Shown: one piece after another, positions 1 to 8,841 of the stretch | How positions within the stretch are numbered: position 1 is the stretch's first letter | How the letters are laid out: the number at the start of each line of letters is the position of its first letter | Assembly (NCBI RefSeq): GCF_034424155.1 | Contig: NZ_CP139992.1 | Coordinates: 372,001-436,000 of the forward strand | DNA length: 64,000 bases | Direction of reading: 5' to 3' | DNA from: Hafnia alvei | GTDB taxonomy: Bacteria > Pseudomonadota > Gammaproteobacteria > Enterobacterales > Enterobacteriaceae | Made by a program: the position numbers and the translations under genes | Notes under the pieces: generated by a model | The model's database searches: none | Seen by the model: the letters and a program-made list of their open reading frames with translations, nothing else | What the model was told of the DNA's origin: nothing

Positions 1-106
1 GAATCTGCAACGATCTAATCCATAGTGGGTAGAAAGTAAGGAAACATATTCATTACATTTCTCTGATGCTAGCCCATCTTTTCATCGTAAAAAAGAGGAA
101 ATATCG

Positions 107-1768
107 ATGTTTGGCAAACCAAATGTTAAAGAGTTTAGGTTTTTTAGCCGCATCGCATTTCCTTTACGAATATTTCTTTTATTACTTCTAGTCTCAACAT
201 TATTAGTTGCCGCGCTGGGGAAATATTTATCCGCCTCTTTTGAAGATTATCTCAGTAATCATGTCCGTGATATGGCTATGAATCAGGCCAAAATCATTGC
301 TTCAATTGATAGTGTTGTCACGGCGGTGAAAAATAGAGATACCAAACGTCTTGCTATCATCGCCAATAAATTAGGTACCGGTTCGGATTTTGACTATGTT
401 GTTATCGGGGATAAAAATTCTATCCGCTTATATCATCCTAATCCGGCCAAGATTGGCCTTCCAATGCAGTGGAGCAAACCCGGTGCACTGGAGCGTGGAG
501 AAAGTTATTTCATTACCGGTAAAGGCTCTATCGGTATGGCAATGCGCGCTAAAACGCCGATTTTTGATGAGCAGGGCAAAATTATTGGCGTTGTTTCACT
601 GGGCTATTTGGTCAGCAAAATAGACAGCTGGCGGCTAGATTTTTTACTGCCCTTAGCGGGCGTGTTTGTCCTGATTCTGATTATCTTGATGTTGCTATCG
701 TGGATGTTTGCCTCGCACATTCGTCGGCAAATGTTAGGAATGGAACCGCGCCAAATAGCACGCGTGGTTCGCCAGCAAGATGCGCTGTTTGGCTCCGTGT
801 ATGAGGGACTTATTGCGGTCGATCCCGATGGCTTGATTACTGCGATCAACCGAAATGCGCGCAAAATGCTTGGGTTAAGCTCGCCGGGAAGACAATGGCT
901 GGGAAAACCTATTGAAGAGGTTGTTGATCCTGCGGGCTTTTTCACGGAACAGATTGAAGAAAAGCGGCAGGATGTGATTTGCACGTTTAATGGCTTGAGC
1001 GTCATTGCTAACCGTGCGGCCATACATTTCGGCGATGAGCTATTGGGTGCCATTATTAGTTTCCGTAGCAAAGACGAAATTAGCACGCTTAACGCCCAGC
1101 TCACGCAGATAAAACAGTATGTTGAAAGCCTGCGCACGTTGCGCCATGAGCATCTTAACTGGATGTCGACGCTCAACGGACTGTTACAAATGAAAGAATA
1201 TGATCGTGCGTTGGCAATGGTAAAAGGTGAGTCACAGGCGCAGCAGCAGCTGATTGATAGTCTAAGAGGTTCTTTTGACGATCGTCAGGTTGCAGGGCTG
1301 CTTTTTGGCAAAGCGCAGCGCGCTCGTGAGCTGGGGCTGACGTTTAATTTGGTTGAAGGCAGCCAGCTTCGTCAGTTGCCTGAGGGTCTTGATAGCACTG
1401 AGTTTGCGGCTATCGTGGGTAATCTACTCGACAATGCTTTTGATGCTAGCCTGAAGAATTTGCAGGGTAATAAAACCGTCGAGCTGTATCTTAGCGACGA
1501 GGGCGAGGATGTGATCGTGGAAGTAGCCGATCAAGGATGTGGCGTTCCTGAGTCTTTACGTGAGGCTATTTTTGAGCAAGGGGTAAGCACCAAAACAGAA
1601 GACGCCGGTGAGCATGGCATTGGACTGTATCTGATTGCCAGCTACGTTGGCCGCTGTGGTGGTGTGATTACGTTAGAAGACAATGAACCTTGTGGAACTT
1701 TATTTTCCGTATTTATTCCGAAAGTGAAAAAGACTTATGACACAACCAATAACGATTCTGATTGTTGA
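107..1768 (+). CDS. dpiB: DpiB/CitA citrate-sensing histidine kinase
   Basis: Membrane sensor kinase of 553 aa. Membrane segment 1 lies at about residues 20-41, a periplasmic Cache/PAS sensor at about 45-178, membrane segment 2 at about 180-203, a cytoplasmic PAS at about 220-320, then a dimerisation segment with the phospho-acceptor His347 in LRHEHLNWM, and a HATPase domain with the N-box NLLDNAFDAS. The sensor keeps R107-L-Y-H110, the citrate-contacting motif of CitA. Overall it reads as an orthologue of E. coli DpiB. A good RBS (AAGAGGAAA) precedes the ATG. The gene overlaps dpiA by 32 bp, so the two are co-transcribed. In E. coli the pair controls anaerobic citrate fermentation genes and can perturb replication under stress. 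No cit genes lie in the window; they could be upstream of its left edge. Confidence 0.95.
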   Translation: MFGKPNVKEFRFFSRIAFPLRIFLLLLLVSTLLVAALGKYLSASFEDYLSNHVRDMAMNQAKIIASIDSVVTAVKNRDTKRLAIIANKLGTGSDFDYVVIGDKNSIRLYHPNPAKIGLPMQWSKPGALERGESYFITGKGSIGMAMRAKTPIFDEQGKIIGVVSLGYLVSKIDSWRLDFLLPLAGVFVLILIILMLLSWMFASHIRRQMLGMEPRQIARVVRQQDALFGSVYEGLIAVDPDGLITAINRNARKMLGLSSPGRQWLGKPIEEVVDPAGFFTEQIEEKRQDVICTFNGLSVIANRAAIHFGDELLGAIISFRSKDEISTLNAQLTQIKQYVESLRTLRHEHLNWMSTLNGLLQMKEYDRALAMVKGESQAQQQLIDSLRGSFDDRQVAGLLFGKAQRARELGLTFNLVEGSQLRQLPEGLDSTEFAAIVGNLLDNAFDASLKNLQGNKTVELYLSDEGEDVIVEVADQGCGVPESLREAIFEQGVSTKTEDAGEHGIGLYLIASYVGRCGGVITLEDNEPCGTLFSVFIPKVKKTYDTTNNDSDC

Positions 1769-2435
1769 AGACGAGACTCCGCTCGCAGAGATGCATGCGG
1801 AGTTTATTCGCCATTTCCACGGCTGTGGTCAGGTATGGTTGGCGGGAAATCTTGCTCAGGCCAGAATGATGATTGAGCGATTCAAACCCGATTTGATCTT
1901 GCTGGATAACTATTTGCCCGATGGCAAAGGCATCACGCTATTGCACGAATTAACTCAGGCGCGTTTCCCTGGTGGTGTGGTATTCACCACCGCGGCAAGT
2001 GATATGGATACGGTGTCAGAGGCGGTGCGGTGCGGCGTATTCGACTATTTAGTGAAGCCGATTGCCTACGAGCGCTTGGGGCAAACGCTTGAGCGCTACC
2101 ATGTACGCAAGCGGATGCTTGCTAACAGCGATAGCGCCAGCCAGCGTCAGATTGATGATATGTTCAATGCCTATGCACGTGGCGAGCAGAAAGAAGAGTT
2201 GCCAGTTGGCATTGATGCGTTGACCTTAGATAAGGTGCAGAAGTTATTTGCCGATCCGGATGCGCGTCATACCGCTGAAACCGTTGCACAAGAGCTTAAG
2301 CTAAGCCGAACAACGGCACGGCGCTACTTAGAGTTTTGCGCGGGCCGCCATCTGATTATGGCTGAAATCGTGTATGGAAAAGTGGGCCGCCCACAGCGAA
2401 CCTATAGAGCGCCAGAAACGGTCAAAAATGGCTGA
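1737..2435 (+). CDS. dpiA: DpiA/CitB response regulator
   Basis: Response regulator of 232 aa paired with the overlapping dpiB kinase. The receiver domain (residues 1 to about 120) shows the acidic pair E11/D12, phospho-acceptor D57 in LILLDNYLPDG, T84/T85 and K107 in LVKPIAY. The C-terminal half carries a helix-turn-helix (around TVAQELKLSRTTARRYLEF) typical of the CitB/DcuR class. It closely resembles E. coli DpiA, which binds AT-rich DNA and activates citrate lyase and transport genes. The ATG lies inside the last codons of dpiB, which implies translational coupling. It sits directly upstream of lexA, a neighbourhood unlike E. coli, where dpiBA lies beside the cit genes. Confidence 0.95.
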   Translation: MTQPITILIVEDETPLAEMHAEFIRHFHGCGQVWLAGNLAQARMMIERFKPDLILLDNYLPDGKGITLLHELTQARFPGGVVFTTAASDMDTVSEAVRCGVFDYLVKPIAYERLGQTLERYHVRKRMLANSDSASQRQIDDMFNAYARGEQKEELPVGIDALTLDKVQKLFADPDARHTAETVAQELKLSRTTARRYLEFCAGRHLIMAEIVYGKVGRPQRTYRAPETVKNG

Positions 2436-2554
2436 TGAATGGGCCGATTATTGACGGGTAGCTGACTGAAAATACAAAAAACGCACGCTTAATGTAGATC
2501 AGATGCGTCACGGCTCAATCTTTATGTATTTCACGGTTTCAAAATGGTCGCTAC

Positions 2555-2570
2555 CTGTATATACTCACAG
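2555..2570 (+). promoter_or_regulatory. SOS box 1 (LexA operator) of lexA
   Basis: CTGTATATACTCACAG matches the CTGT-N8-ACAG LexA operator exactly and is the same sequence found at the distal site of E. coli lexA. It lies 30 bp before the lexA start and gives autoregulation in the DNA-damage response. Confidence 0.95.
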
Positions 2571-2575
2571 CAAAA

Positions 2576-2591
2576 CTGTATAAACAAACAG
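2576..2591 (+). promoter_or_regulatory. SOS box 2 (LexA operator) of lexA
   Basis: CTGTATAAACAAACAG is a second perfect CTGT-N8-ACAG operator, 21 bp centre to centre from the first (two helical turns), and ends just before the RBS. This tandem arrangement is the same as in E. coli lexA. Confidence 0.93.
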
Positions 2592-2599
2592 GTGGTGGA

Positions 2600-3208
2600 A
2601 TGAAAGCACTTACAGCCAGACAGCAGGAAGTCTACGATCTGATTCGTGACCATATTGAACAAACTGGCATGCCGCCAACCCGCGCTGAAATTGCTCAGCG
2701 CTTGGGATTCCGCTCTCCTAATGCGGCAGAAGAACATTTAAAAGCGTTGCAGCGTAAGGGCGTTATCGAGATCGTTTCCGGCGCTTCTCGTGGTATTCGT
2801 CTTTTGATGGAAGATGAAACGGGCCTGCCTTTAATTGGCCGCGTGGCAGCCGGTGAGCCCCTGTTAGCGCAAGAACATATTGAAGGCCATTATCAAGTGG
2901 ATCCTGCTTTGTTTAAGCCAAATGCAGATTTCTTACTGCGCGTTAACGGCATGTCGATGCGCGATATCGGCATTTTAGACGGTGATTTGCTGGCCGTGCA
3001 TAAAACTCAGGATGTGCGTAATGGCCAGGTTGTGGTTGCGCGTATCGAAGATGAGGTGACGGTTAAACGTCTGAAAAAACAAGGCAATATTGTTCAGCTG
3101 TTGCCAGAAAACAGCGACTTCGAGCCTATCGTTGTTGACCTGCGTGAGCAAAACTTCACGATCGAAGGTTTAGCGGTAGGCGTTATTCGCAACGGCGACT
3201 GGATCTAA
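2600..3208 (+). CDS. lexA: LexA repressor
   Basis: SOS master repressor of 202 aa, the usual length. The N-terminal winged helix (residues 1-65) starts with [15 protein letters not shown]. The self-cleavage site A84-G85 and the catalytic dyad S119 (NGMSM) and K156 (TVKRLKK) are all present, so the protein should undergo RecA-stimulated autocleavage. The RBS AGGTGG overlaps the end of SOS box 2. It is followed by dinF as in E. coli, but a clear terminator-like hairpin separates the two here. Confidence 0.99.
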   Translation: MKALTARQQEVYDLIRDHIEQTGMPPTRAEIAQRLGFRSPNAAEEHLKALQRKGVIEIVSGASRGIRLLMEDETGLPLIGRVAAGEPLLAQEHIEGHYQVDPALFKPNADFLLRVNGMSMRDIGILDGDLLAVHKTQDVRNGQVVVARIEDEVTVKRLKKQGNIVQLLPENSDFEPIVVDLREQNFTIEGLAVGVIRNGDWI

Positions 3209-3246
3209 AACTTCGCCTGTTGTGTTTGACATCACACCGATAGATT

Positions 3247-3270
3247 AAGCCCCTTAATTGGGGCTTTTTT
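3247..3270 (+). terminator. Rho-independent terminator after lexA
   Basis: AGCCCC, a short AATT-type loop and GGGGCT are followed by six T residues, 38 bp after the lexA stop. It should end or attenuate lexA transcription before dinF. Confidence 0.85.
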
Positions 3271-3347
3271 ATGCGGCATATTTGTCCATGACTGCAGCCT
3301 CTTTGTGTTGAGATAACGGATAGCTCATCTGGAATGAATTCAAAAAA

Positions 3348-4688
3348 ATGAAAATGCTTACACCAACCGATAAGGCGCTGTGGATCCTCGCACTACCGAT
3401 GATCCTTTCGAATATCTCTGTTCCGCTATTAGGGCTAGTCGATACCGCGGTGATTGGGCACTTGGATAGCCCTGTTTATCTTGGTGGCGTAGCCGTTGGC
3501 GCGATGGCGACGTCATTCTTATTTATGCTGCTGCTGTTTTTGCGCATGAGCACGACGGGACTGACTGCGCAAGCATTCGGTGCAGGGGACAAAACGGCGC
3601 TGGCTCGTGCGTTGGTGCAGCCGATGCTCTTAGCGTTGCTGGCAGGGTTCGCTATTATTGCGCTGCGGCAGCCTTTGATTAACGGCGTGCTGCGAATTGT
3701 TGGCGGTCATGAGGATGTGCTGGAGCAGGCTCGTCTATTTATGCAGATTCGCTGGCTTGGTGCTCCTGCGACGCTGGCAAACCTTGTTATTCTTGGCTGG
3801 CTGTTAGGCGTTCAATATGCCCGTGCGCCGGTTATATTGCTGGTTGTGGGCAACGTTATTAACATCACGCTGGACCTGTGGTTTGTTGTTGGGTTGGGCT
3901 GGAAGGTGCCTGGTGCAGCAAGTGCCACGGTGATTGCTGACTATGCGACCTTTTTATTGGGGCTCGGTCTGATTTGGCACGTGATGAAACTGCGCGGCCT
4001 GCATCTGGAATATTTCCGTAATGCGTGGCGTGGAAACCTTCGCCGTCTGTTGGCATTAAATCGCGATATCATGCTGCGTTCTTTGTTGCTGCAATTATGC
4101 TTTTCATCGCTGACGATTCTGGGTGCCAGAATGGGAAGTGAAGTGGTGGCGGTGAATGCGGTACTGATGAATTTGCTGACGTTTACCGCCTACGCGCTAG
4201 ATGGTTTTGCTTATGCAGTGGAAGCCCATTCAGGGCAGGCCTATGGTGCACGCGACGGTCGTAAACTGCAGAAAATTTGGCATTCTGCCTGTCGGCAGGC
4301 GGGTATTGTGGCGGTATTCTTTGCCATGTTATATGCCGTATTTGGCCAACAAATCATCCAGATATTAACCTCGTTGCCAGAAGTACAATCGTTGGCATTA
4401 CACTATCTGCCATGGCAAATTGTTTTACCACTGCTGGGCGTATGGTGTTACCTGCTGGATGGCATGTTTATCGGTGCGACGCGCGGTGCTGAAATGCGCA
4501 ATAGCATGGCCGTTGCCGCTGCGGGGTATGGTTTAACACTGTTCACGCTCCCTTGGCTGGGTAATCACGGTTTATGGCTGGCTTTAGCGGTATTTTTATC
4601 GTTGCGCGGACTTTCATTATGGATTGTCTGGCGACGTCATTGGCGGGAGAGAACTTGGTTCCCTGTCAATAATGTTGAATTAAATTAG
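3348..4688 (+). CDS. dinF: DinF, MATE-family multidrug/toxin efflux pump
   Basis: Twelve-segment inner-membrane transporter of 446 aa, clearly orthologous to E. coli DinF (SOS-induced, MATE family; extrudes cationic or oxidative compounds using an ion gradient). Diagnostic stretches are SVPLLGLVDTAVIGHLDSPV near the N-terminus and HSGQAYGARDG in the second half. An RBS-like GGAATG lies 11 bp before the ATG. It follows lexA as in E. coli. No SOS box of its own was seen, so damage induction would depend on read-through past the lexA terminator or an unseen promoter. Confidence 0.96.
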   Translation: MKMLTPTDKALWILALPMILSNISVPLLGLVDTAVIGHLDSPVYLGGVAVGAMATSFLFMLLLFLRMSTTGLTAQAFGAGDKTALARALVQPMLLALLAGFAIIALRQPLINGVLRIVGGHEDVLEQARLFMQIRWLGAPATLANLVILGWLLGVQYARAPVILLVVGNVINITLDLWFVVGLGWKVPGAASATVIADYATFLLGLGLIWHVMKLRGLHLEYFRNAWRGNLRRLLALNRDIMLRSLLLQLCFSSLTILGARMGSEVVAVNAVLMNLLTFTAYALDGFAYAVEAHSGQAYGARDGRKLQKIWHSACRQAGIVAVFFAMLYAVFGQQIIQILTSLPEVQSLALHYLPWQIVLPLLGVWCYLLDGMFIGATRGAEMRNSMAVAAAGYGLTLFTLPWLGNHGLWLALAVFLSLRGLSLWIVWRRHWRERTWFPVNNVELN

Positions 4689-5018
4689 GTTGTTATAGCG
4701 TTAAGCAATGAGGGCAATGTGATAATTCCGATAGTTTTCGCATTGCCCTAAAATGGCGCGCTATTAATATTTGCTTACATTCTAACTGATAAAATTTATT
4801 CTCCGCTTATTCCCTGTTTTTTCTCTGCTTTTATGCCTTTTTGCGAAGATTTTTTATTAAATATTATCGATTATCTAGCTGAAAATATTTTTATGCTCAG
4901 TATCCGCTAGTCTTAATGGTGAGCGTTAACTGATGCCTCACATCGCAATTGTGATTAATTCAATCTAGTACAGATGTGTGGGGAATATATTCCATTACAT
5001 AAGTGATACGGAGTTATT
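4689..5018. other. Intergenic region dinF-yjbJ, with one long inverted repeat
   Basis: 330 bp, AT-rich, no ORF. AGGGCAATG at 4711-4719 pairs with CATTGCCCT at 4741-4749 (9-bp stem, 21-nt loop). There is no T-run, so it is not a classical terminator. The rest presumably holds the yjbJ promoter. Confidence 0.5.
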
Positions 5019-5228
5019 ATGAATAAAGATCAAGCGAGCGGTAACTGGAAGCAGTTTAAAGGCACAGTGAAAGAAAAATGGGGCAAGTTAACCGACGATG
5101 ATCTTACCGTAATCGAAGGGAAACGCGATCAGCTGGTAGGTAAAATCCAGGAACGCTACGGCTATCAGAAAGAAGCCGCTGAAAAAGAAGTTAAAGCGTG
5201 GGAAGATCATAATAAATATCGTTGGTGA
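5019..5228 (+). CDS. yjbJ: CsbD-family stress protein YjbJ
   Basis: Small acidic/basic protein of 69 aa, almost identical in layout to E. coli YjbJ: NWKQFKGTVKEKWGKL at the start and a C-terminal WEDHNKYRW. CsbD proteins are abundant general-stress (RpoS or sigma-B dependent) proteins of unknown biochemical role. It has an RBS (GGAG) 8 bp before the ATG. It occupies the usual place between dinF and zur and is convergent with zur across a bidirectional terminator. Confidence 0.96.
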   Translation: MNKDQASGNWKQFKGTVKEKWGKLTDDDLTVIEGKRDQLVGKIQERYGYQKEAAEKEVKAWEDHNKYRW

Positions 5229-5373
5229 TATTTAAACTTGCTTGCCTAAATAATCACTCTGCAAATACGCATTATAAATAAAGAACGGATACGAATATTA
5301 AAACGGGAAATACTCCATTATTGATATTCCTTTATTAATAATGTGCCACTGCTGATATTGATTGCAGATGATT

Positions 5374-5405
5374 AAAAAGAGAGCCGCAGATGCGGCTCTT
5401 TTTTA
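5374..5405. terminator. Bidirectional terminator between yjbJ and zur
   Basis: AGAGCCGC-AGAT-GCGGCTCT is flanked by an A-run on the left and a T-run on the right, so it can end transcription from both convergent genes. Confidence 0.9.
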
Positions 5406-5420
5406 TGCGTTATTTAAACG

Positions 5421-5930
5421 CTATTTTTTCTTTTTTGGTTCGGAATGATCGTGATGACATGTATCACGATTATCGCAAGACTCAATTTTCCCACAGTCTC
5501 GACATAAACCATGCGCTTCTACCACGCTATGCTGCAGTGAGAACCCCGTCAGCGCGGCGAGCTTTTCTAAATGTTCCTGCACATCCTGCGTTGTTTGCTC
5601 AGTCACCTGCCCACAGCGATGGCAAATAAATAATGCAGACGTATGGCTAGGCTCTTCGATGTGATGACACATTACGTAGCTATTGGTGGACTCCACTTTG
5701 TGGATGAAGCCTTGTTCTAGCAAAAAGTCGAGAGCGCGATAAATGGTCGGCGGCTTAGCCTGTGGCTCAGAAACACGTAGCAAATCCAGTAAATCATAAG
5801 CACTGATAGTGCCTTTCTGGCAGGCCATCAGACGCAACACCTCCATTCTTTGCGGAGTCAGTCGAACATTGCGTTGCAGACAAATCTCTTCTGCCTGTGC
5901 GAGCAGTCGCTCTAACGAGGTTGTGGTCAT
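5421..5930 (-). CDS. zur: Zur, zinc uptake repressor (Fur family)
   Basis: Fur-family regulator of 169 aa. The winged helix (NVRLTPQRMEVLRL) is followed by a dimerisation domain with the zinc ligands HxE/H, CHRCG and CRDCG, and a His/Cys-rich tail ending in KKKK. It represses znuABC-type zinc importers when zinc is sufficient. The ATG at 5930 was chosen because the protein then begins like E. coli Zur; an upstream alternative start would add 35 residues with no similarity. yjbL/yjbM, which follow zur in E. coli, are absent. Confidence 0.96.
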   Translation of the reverse strand: MTTTSLERLLAQAEEICLQRNVRLTPQRMEVLRLMACQKGTISAYDLLDLLRVSEPQAKPPTIYRALDFLLEQGFIHKVESTNSYVMCHHIEEPSHTSALFICHRCGQVTEQTTQDVQEHLEKLAALTGFSLQHSVVEAHGLCRDCGKIESCDNRDTCHHDHSEPKKKK

Positions 5931-6040
5931 GATGTTTTGCTTCCGGCCAAGCCAATAGGGTGCCGTTATTTTAACATAGTTATACTCGTCATACTTCAAG
6001 CTACATTTTGTTAGCAGTGTTTGCTTAAAACCCAAAATAA

Positions 6041-6071
6041 AACGGGCTGACAGGGGATTCCCGTCAGCCCG
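6041..6071 (-). terminator. Terminator for the small secreted protein gene
   Basis: On the minus strand CGGGCTGACGGG, a short AATC loop and a matching arm are followed by TTTTATTTT. It lies 38 bp beyond the stop of the 100-aa gene and before the zur promoter. Confidence 0.8.
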
Positions 6072-6108
6072 CTTTTACTTAAGGCAGCAGTGGCAAATAT
6101 TCAATCTG

Positions 6109-6411
6109 TTATTTGATTTCAGACTGATGCGCATAGGCGTCGCCGTTATTCAGATTATTGATAACAGTTGCGCGTTGATCTTGTGCACTTAGCTGTGAAA
6201 ATGTTGCGCTACCGTGGACGGTAGAACTCGCGATACCGGCTTCATGCAGTTTTTGTTTAGCCATCATCTGATGAGCGTAAGCAGAGCCGTTACGGTTTGA
6301 GTACGCTAAGGTACTTTGTTCTGCTGGGCTGAGGTCAGAAAATGATTGAGCAAAAGCTGAACCAGTTAGAGTAAGAGCAACGATAGCAGACAGTAAAATT
6401 GAAGTTTTCAT
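6109..6411 (-). CDS. Small secreted protein with two 28-residue repeats
   Basis: 100 aa. A Sec signal peptide (MKTSILLSAIVALTLTGSAFA, cleavage after AFA) is followed by two copies of one module: FSDLSPAEQ...RNGSAYAHQ and FSQLSAQDQ...NNGDAYAHQ. The next gene (6528-6689) encodes a single copy of the module with a similar signal peptide. I do not recognise a named family; BhsA/DUF1471-like small stress proteins were considered, but the motif differs. The protein should be periplasmic or extracellular. It lies downstream of a NemR-like regulator on the same strand and may be part of its regulon (see operator at 6731). Confidence 0.75.
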   Translation of the reverse strand: MKTSILLSAIVALTLTGSAFAQSFSDLSPAEQSTLAYSNRNGSAYAHQMMAKQKLHEAGIASSTVHGSATFSQLSAQDQRATVINNLNNGDAYAHQSEIK

Positions 6412-6527
6412 GATTTTCTCTTCTTTAAATTTTTTGCAGTAGGTCAGGGCACTCGGTGGTGGCTCACTGACCTACTTTGCAGGTTTTAATAACAAATTCA
6501 GTTCTGTATGGCACTGGGCAATGCCGA

Positions 6528-6689
6528 TTATTTATTGATAGTAATTTGATGAGCTTGAGCACTACCGTTGTTCAGATGATTGACAACGGTTGCGCGCTGT
6601 TCACTTGCGGTCATATCAGAAAAGCTTTGTGCAAAAGCAGAACCCGCAAGGGCTAGAGTCATTAGTACGGTCAAAGTAATAGTTTTCAT
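6528..6689 (-). CDS. Very small secreted single-repeat protein (53 aa)
   Basis: 53 codons from ATG at 6689. A signal peptide (MKTITLTVLMTLALAGSAFA) is followed by a mature region of about 33 residues that is one copy of the module in the neighbouring 100-aa protein: FSDMTASEQRATVV...LNNGSAQAHQ. The shared start MKT, the AFAQSFSD junction and the AHQ end show that the two arose by duplication. A 9-bp inverted repeat (6439-6447/6467-6475) lies between the two genes. A TAGAC-N5-GTCTA box lies 42 bp upstream. Function unknown. Confidence 0.72.
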   Translation of the reverse strand: MKTITLTVLMTLALAGSAFAQSFSDMTASEQRATVVNHLNNGSAQAHQITINK

Positions 6690-6730
6690 GGTGTCATCTC
6701 GCTAAATATGTGATCTAGATACTGATTTAA

Positions 6731-6745
6731 TAGACCAGTCGTCTA
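6731..6745 (-). promoter_or_regulatory. NemR-like operator before the small secreted genes
   Basis: TAGACCAGTCGTCTA, an inverted repeat TAGAC-N5-GTCTA, closely resembles the perfect TAGACC-N4-GGTCTA box in front of the TetR gene at 7431. It is placed 42 bp before the ATG at 6689, in promoter position. Confidence 0.6.
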
Positions 6746-6810
6746 GTTAAAGGGTAAAAAATAATGCCAAACGTTTTCACGCAGGCATTCATTGTGCTGC
6801 GATTGTCTCT

Positions 6811-7416
6811 TTAAATGGTGCCGGGCTTCAGCAAGCGTTCCGTACGCTGCATGGCTGAAACAAACGGTGCATCAGATCTGTTGACCTTAGCCCGTAACGC
6901 TGCGCCTAACCATAAAGAGTATAGTGAATCTGCGAGTAGTTCGGGGGATTCTTCAATCACCAGCGACCCTTCTTCAACGCCAGACTCGATACTCGACTGC
7001 AACTGGGCGATGACGCGTGTGATACCAGAATCTAATGCTTCACGCATGACCTCTGATAAATCACTGACTTCACCTGCCAGTTTTACGACTAAGCACTTGC
7101 TGTGGCATACCGTTTCACAGCTTTGCGCCATCCAATGTGAGAAATAATCTAACAAATGCTGACGCTGTGTCTTTTGCCCATCCGAAAACTTCTCTTTCAG
7201 CATGATTACGTAATCGCTGAAATAACGGGTAAGCATAGCTTCACCAAACTTCTCTTTAGATTTGAAGTAATGGTAGAACGAACCTTTTGGTACCCCTGCG
7301 GTAGCCAGAAGCTCATTTAAACCCATCGCCGTAAAGCCAAGGTTTAAAATCAATTCTTCACCCACATCTAAGATGTGTTCGCAGGTGCTGTTGGTCGTGC
7401 TCGTCGTTTTGTTCAT
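6811..7416 (-). CDS. NemR-like TetR-family electrophile/redox repressor
   Basis: TetR-family repressor of 201 aa. The helix-turn-helix (LNELLATAGVPKGSFYHYF) and the ligand domain resemble E. coli NemR, including C108 in SKCLVVKLAGEVSDLSE (counterpart of redox-sensing NemR C106) and the conserved LWLGAALRAK lysine segment. NemR senses reactive chlorine and electrophiles such as methylglyoxal or quinones and represses nemA-gloA. No nemA or gloA is adjacent here. A perfect NemR-type palindrome lies 15 bp upstream, so it is probably autoregulated. The small secreted genes downstream carry a similar box. Orthology to NemR is likely but not certain; a paralogue is possible. Confidence 0.8.
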   Translation of the reverse strand: MNKTTSTTNSTCEHILDVGEELILNLGFTAMGLNELLATAGVPKGSFYHYFKSKEKFGEAMLTRYFSDYVIMLKEKFSDGQKTQRQHLLDYFSHWMAQSCETVCHSKCLVVKLAGEVSDLSEVMREALDSGITRVIAQLQSSIESGVEEGSLVIEESPELLADSLYSLWLGAALRAKVNRSDAPFVSAMQRTERLLKPGTI

Positions 7417-7430
7417 GTGAGTTACTATAG

Positions 7431-7446
7431 TAGACCGGTTGGTCTA
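7431..7446 (-). promoter_or_regulatory. NemR-type operator of the TetR gene
   Basis: TAGACCGGTTGGTCTA is a perfect 6-bp inverted repeat with a 4-bp spacer, the form known for the NemR box, directly upstream of the regulator's start codon. Confidence 0.8.
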
Positions 7447-7736
7447 AGTCAATAATCAAGTAAATCTGTGAACCAGATTACATGTGTATGGATTAGTTTA
7501 CACACAGGGTAACGCTAGCCACAGTCGCTAATGGCTGTAAGAGTATCTCAGTTCTGCCGAAAAATCAGGTATCTCACGTTTTCTCAAGCAGAGTGCTTGA
7601 GCCTCTGGCCGCTAGGCATGAGCGCGGAAGTCTGTGGGTTCCGCTCAAATTCACGGTATACTTGCCTAATACCCACGGTGATGCTGTTTTTTCTAGGCGC
7701 CGTATCTGATTCAAACTGACTGAAATCCTGAGAATA
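7447..7736. other. Divergent promoter region between the TetR gene and dusA
   Basis: 290 bp without a credible gene (a short overlapping reading frame lacks an RBS and similarity). It should contain the dusA promoter and the outer part of the TetR promoter. No further structure stood out. Confidence 0.4.
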
Positions 7737-8753
7737 ATGACCCAAAACGCCAATAATCCTTCTTCTGCTATGCCATTCAGCCAGAGCCGCTTTTCTGTTG
7801 CGCCGATGCTGGATTGGACCGATCGCCATTGCCGCTATTTTCATCGCAAGCTGACTAAACAGACCCTTTTATATACCGAGATGGTGACGACGGGTGCCAT
7901 TATTCACGGCAAAGGTGACTATCTGGCTTATAGCGAAGAAGAGCATCCGTTGGCGTTGCAGCTGGGAGGAAGCGATCCTGAAGCTCTGGCGCATTGTGCG
8001 CGTTTGGCTGAGCAGCGTGGCTACGATGAGATTAACCTCAACGTAGGCTGTCCTTCAGATCGCGTTCAAAATGGTCGTTTTGGGGCTTGCCTGATGGGCG
8101 AAGCCCAGCTGGTTGCCGACGGCATTAAAGCGATGCGTGACGTGGTTTCTATTCCTGTTACCGTGAAAACGCGTATTGGCATTGACGATCAGGATAGCTA
8201 TCAATTTTTGTGCGATTTTATCGGCATAGTTTCAGGCAAAGGCGAATGCAATAGCTTTACAGTTCATGCGCGCAAAGCATGGCTCTCTGGCTTAAGTCCG
8301 AAAGAAAACCGTGAAATCCCGCCGCTCGATTATGAGCGTGTCTATCAGTTAAAACGCGATTTTCCTCATTTAAATATCGCCATCAACGGCGGCATTAAAA
8401 CGCTGGAAGAAGCCAAAATCCATCTGCAGCATTTAGATGGCGTGATGATGGGGCGCGAAGCCTATCAAAGCCCAAGCATTTTAGCGCATGTCGATCGCGA
8501 GTTATTTGATCCTTCTGCCGAAGTGCCAAACAGCATTGATGTTGTACGTTCTTTGTATCCGTATATTGAACGTGAATTGGCTAATGGAACCTATCTGGGC
8601 CATATCACGCGTCATATCCTCGGTATATTCCAGAGCATCCCCGGCGCTCGCCAATGGCGTCGTCATCTGAGTGAAAATGCGCACAAGGCGGGAGCAGGCG
8701 TTGAAGTGGTTGAAGCTGCTTTGCAATTTGTTAGCCAGTCACGTGGTGAATAA
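7737..8753 (+). CDS. dusA: tRNA-dihydrouridine(20/20a) synthase DusA
   Basis: FMN-dependent enzyme of 338 aa that reduces U20/U20a in the tRNA D-loop. The N-terminal TIM barrel shows [17 protein letters not shown] and the catalytic-Cys segment [27 protein letters not shown] and a C-terminal helical tRNA-binding domain follow. Length agrees with E. coli DusA. The RBS is weak (TGAGAA). It is followed by pspG as in E. coli. Confidence 0.97.
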   Translation: MTQNANNPSSAMPFSQSRFSVAPMLDWTDRHCRYFHRKLTKQTLLYTEMVTTGAIIHGKGDYLAYSEEEHPLALQLGGSDPEALAHCARLAEQRGYDEINLNVGCPSDRVQNGRFGACLMGEAQLVADGIKAMRDVVSIPVTVKTRIGIDDQDSYQFLCDFIGIVSGKGECNSFTVHARKAWLSGLSPKENREIPPLDYERVYQLKRDFPHLNIAINGGIKTLEEAKIHLQHLDGVMMGREAYQSPSILAHVDRELFDPSAEVPNSIDVVRSLYPYIERELANGTYLGHITRHILGIFQSIPGARQWRRHLSENAHKAGAGVEVVEAALQFVSQSRGE

Positions 8754-8841
8754 AACTAAAATTTAGTAAAACTCATCAGGCGCTGTTGCATAAGCTGCAG
8801 CGCTATCTTTTAAAATCATATAGTTACGTAATTTCTATTCT

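Noticed and set aside
604..1176. 190-aa open frame opposite dpiB
   Set aside because: Lies wholly antisense to a clear orthologue, no RBS or domain.
4711..4749. Terminator after dinF
   Set aside because: Inverted repeat has a long loop and no T-run; kept only as a hairpin note.
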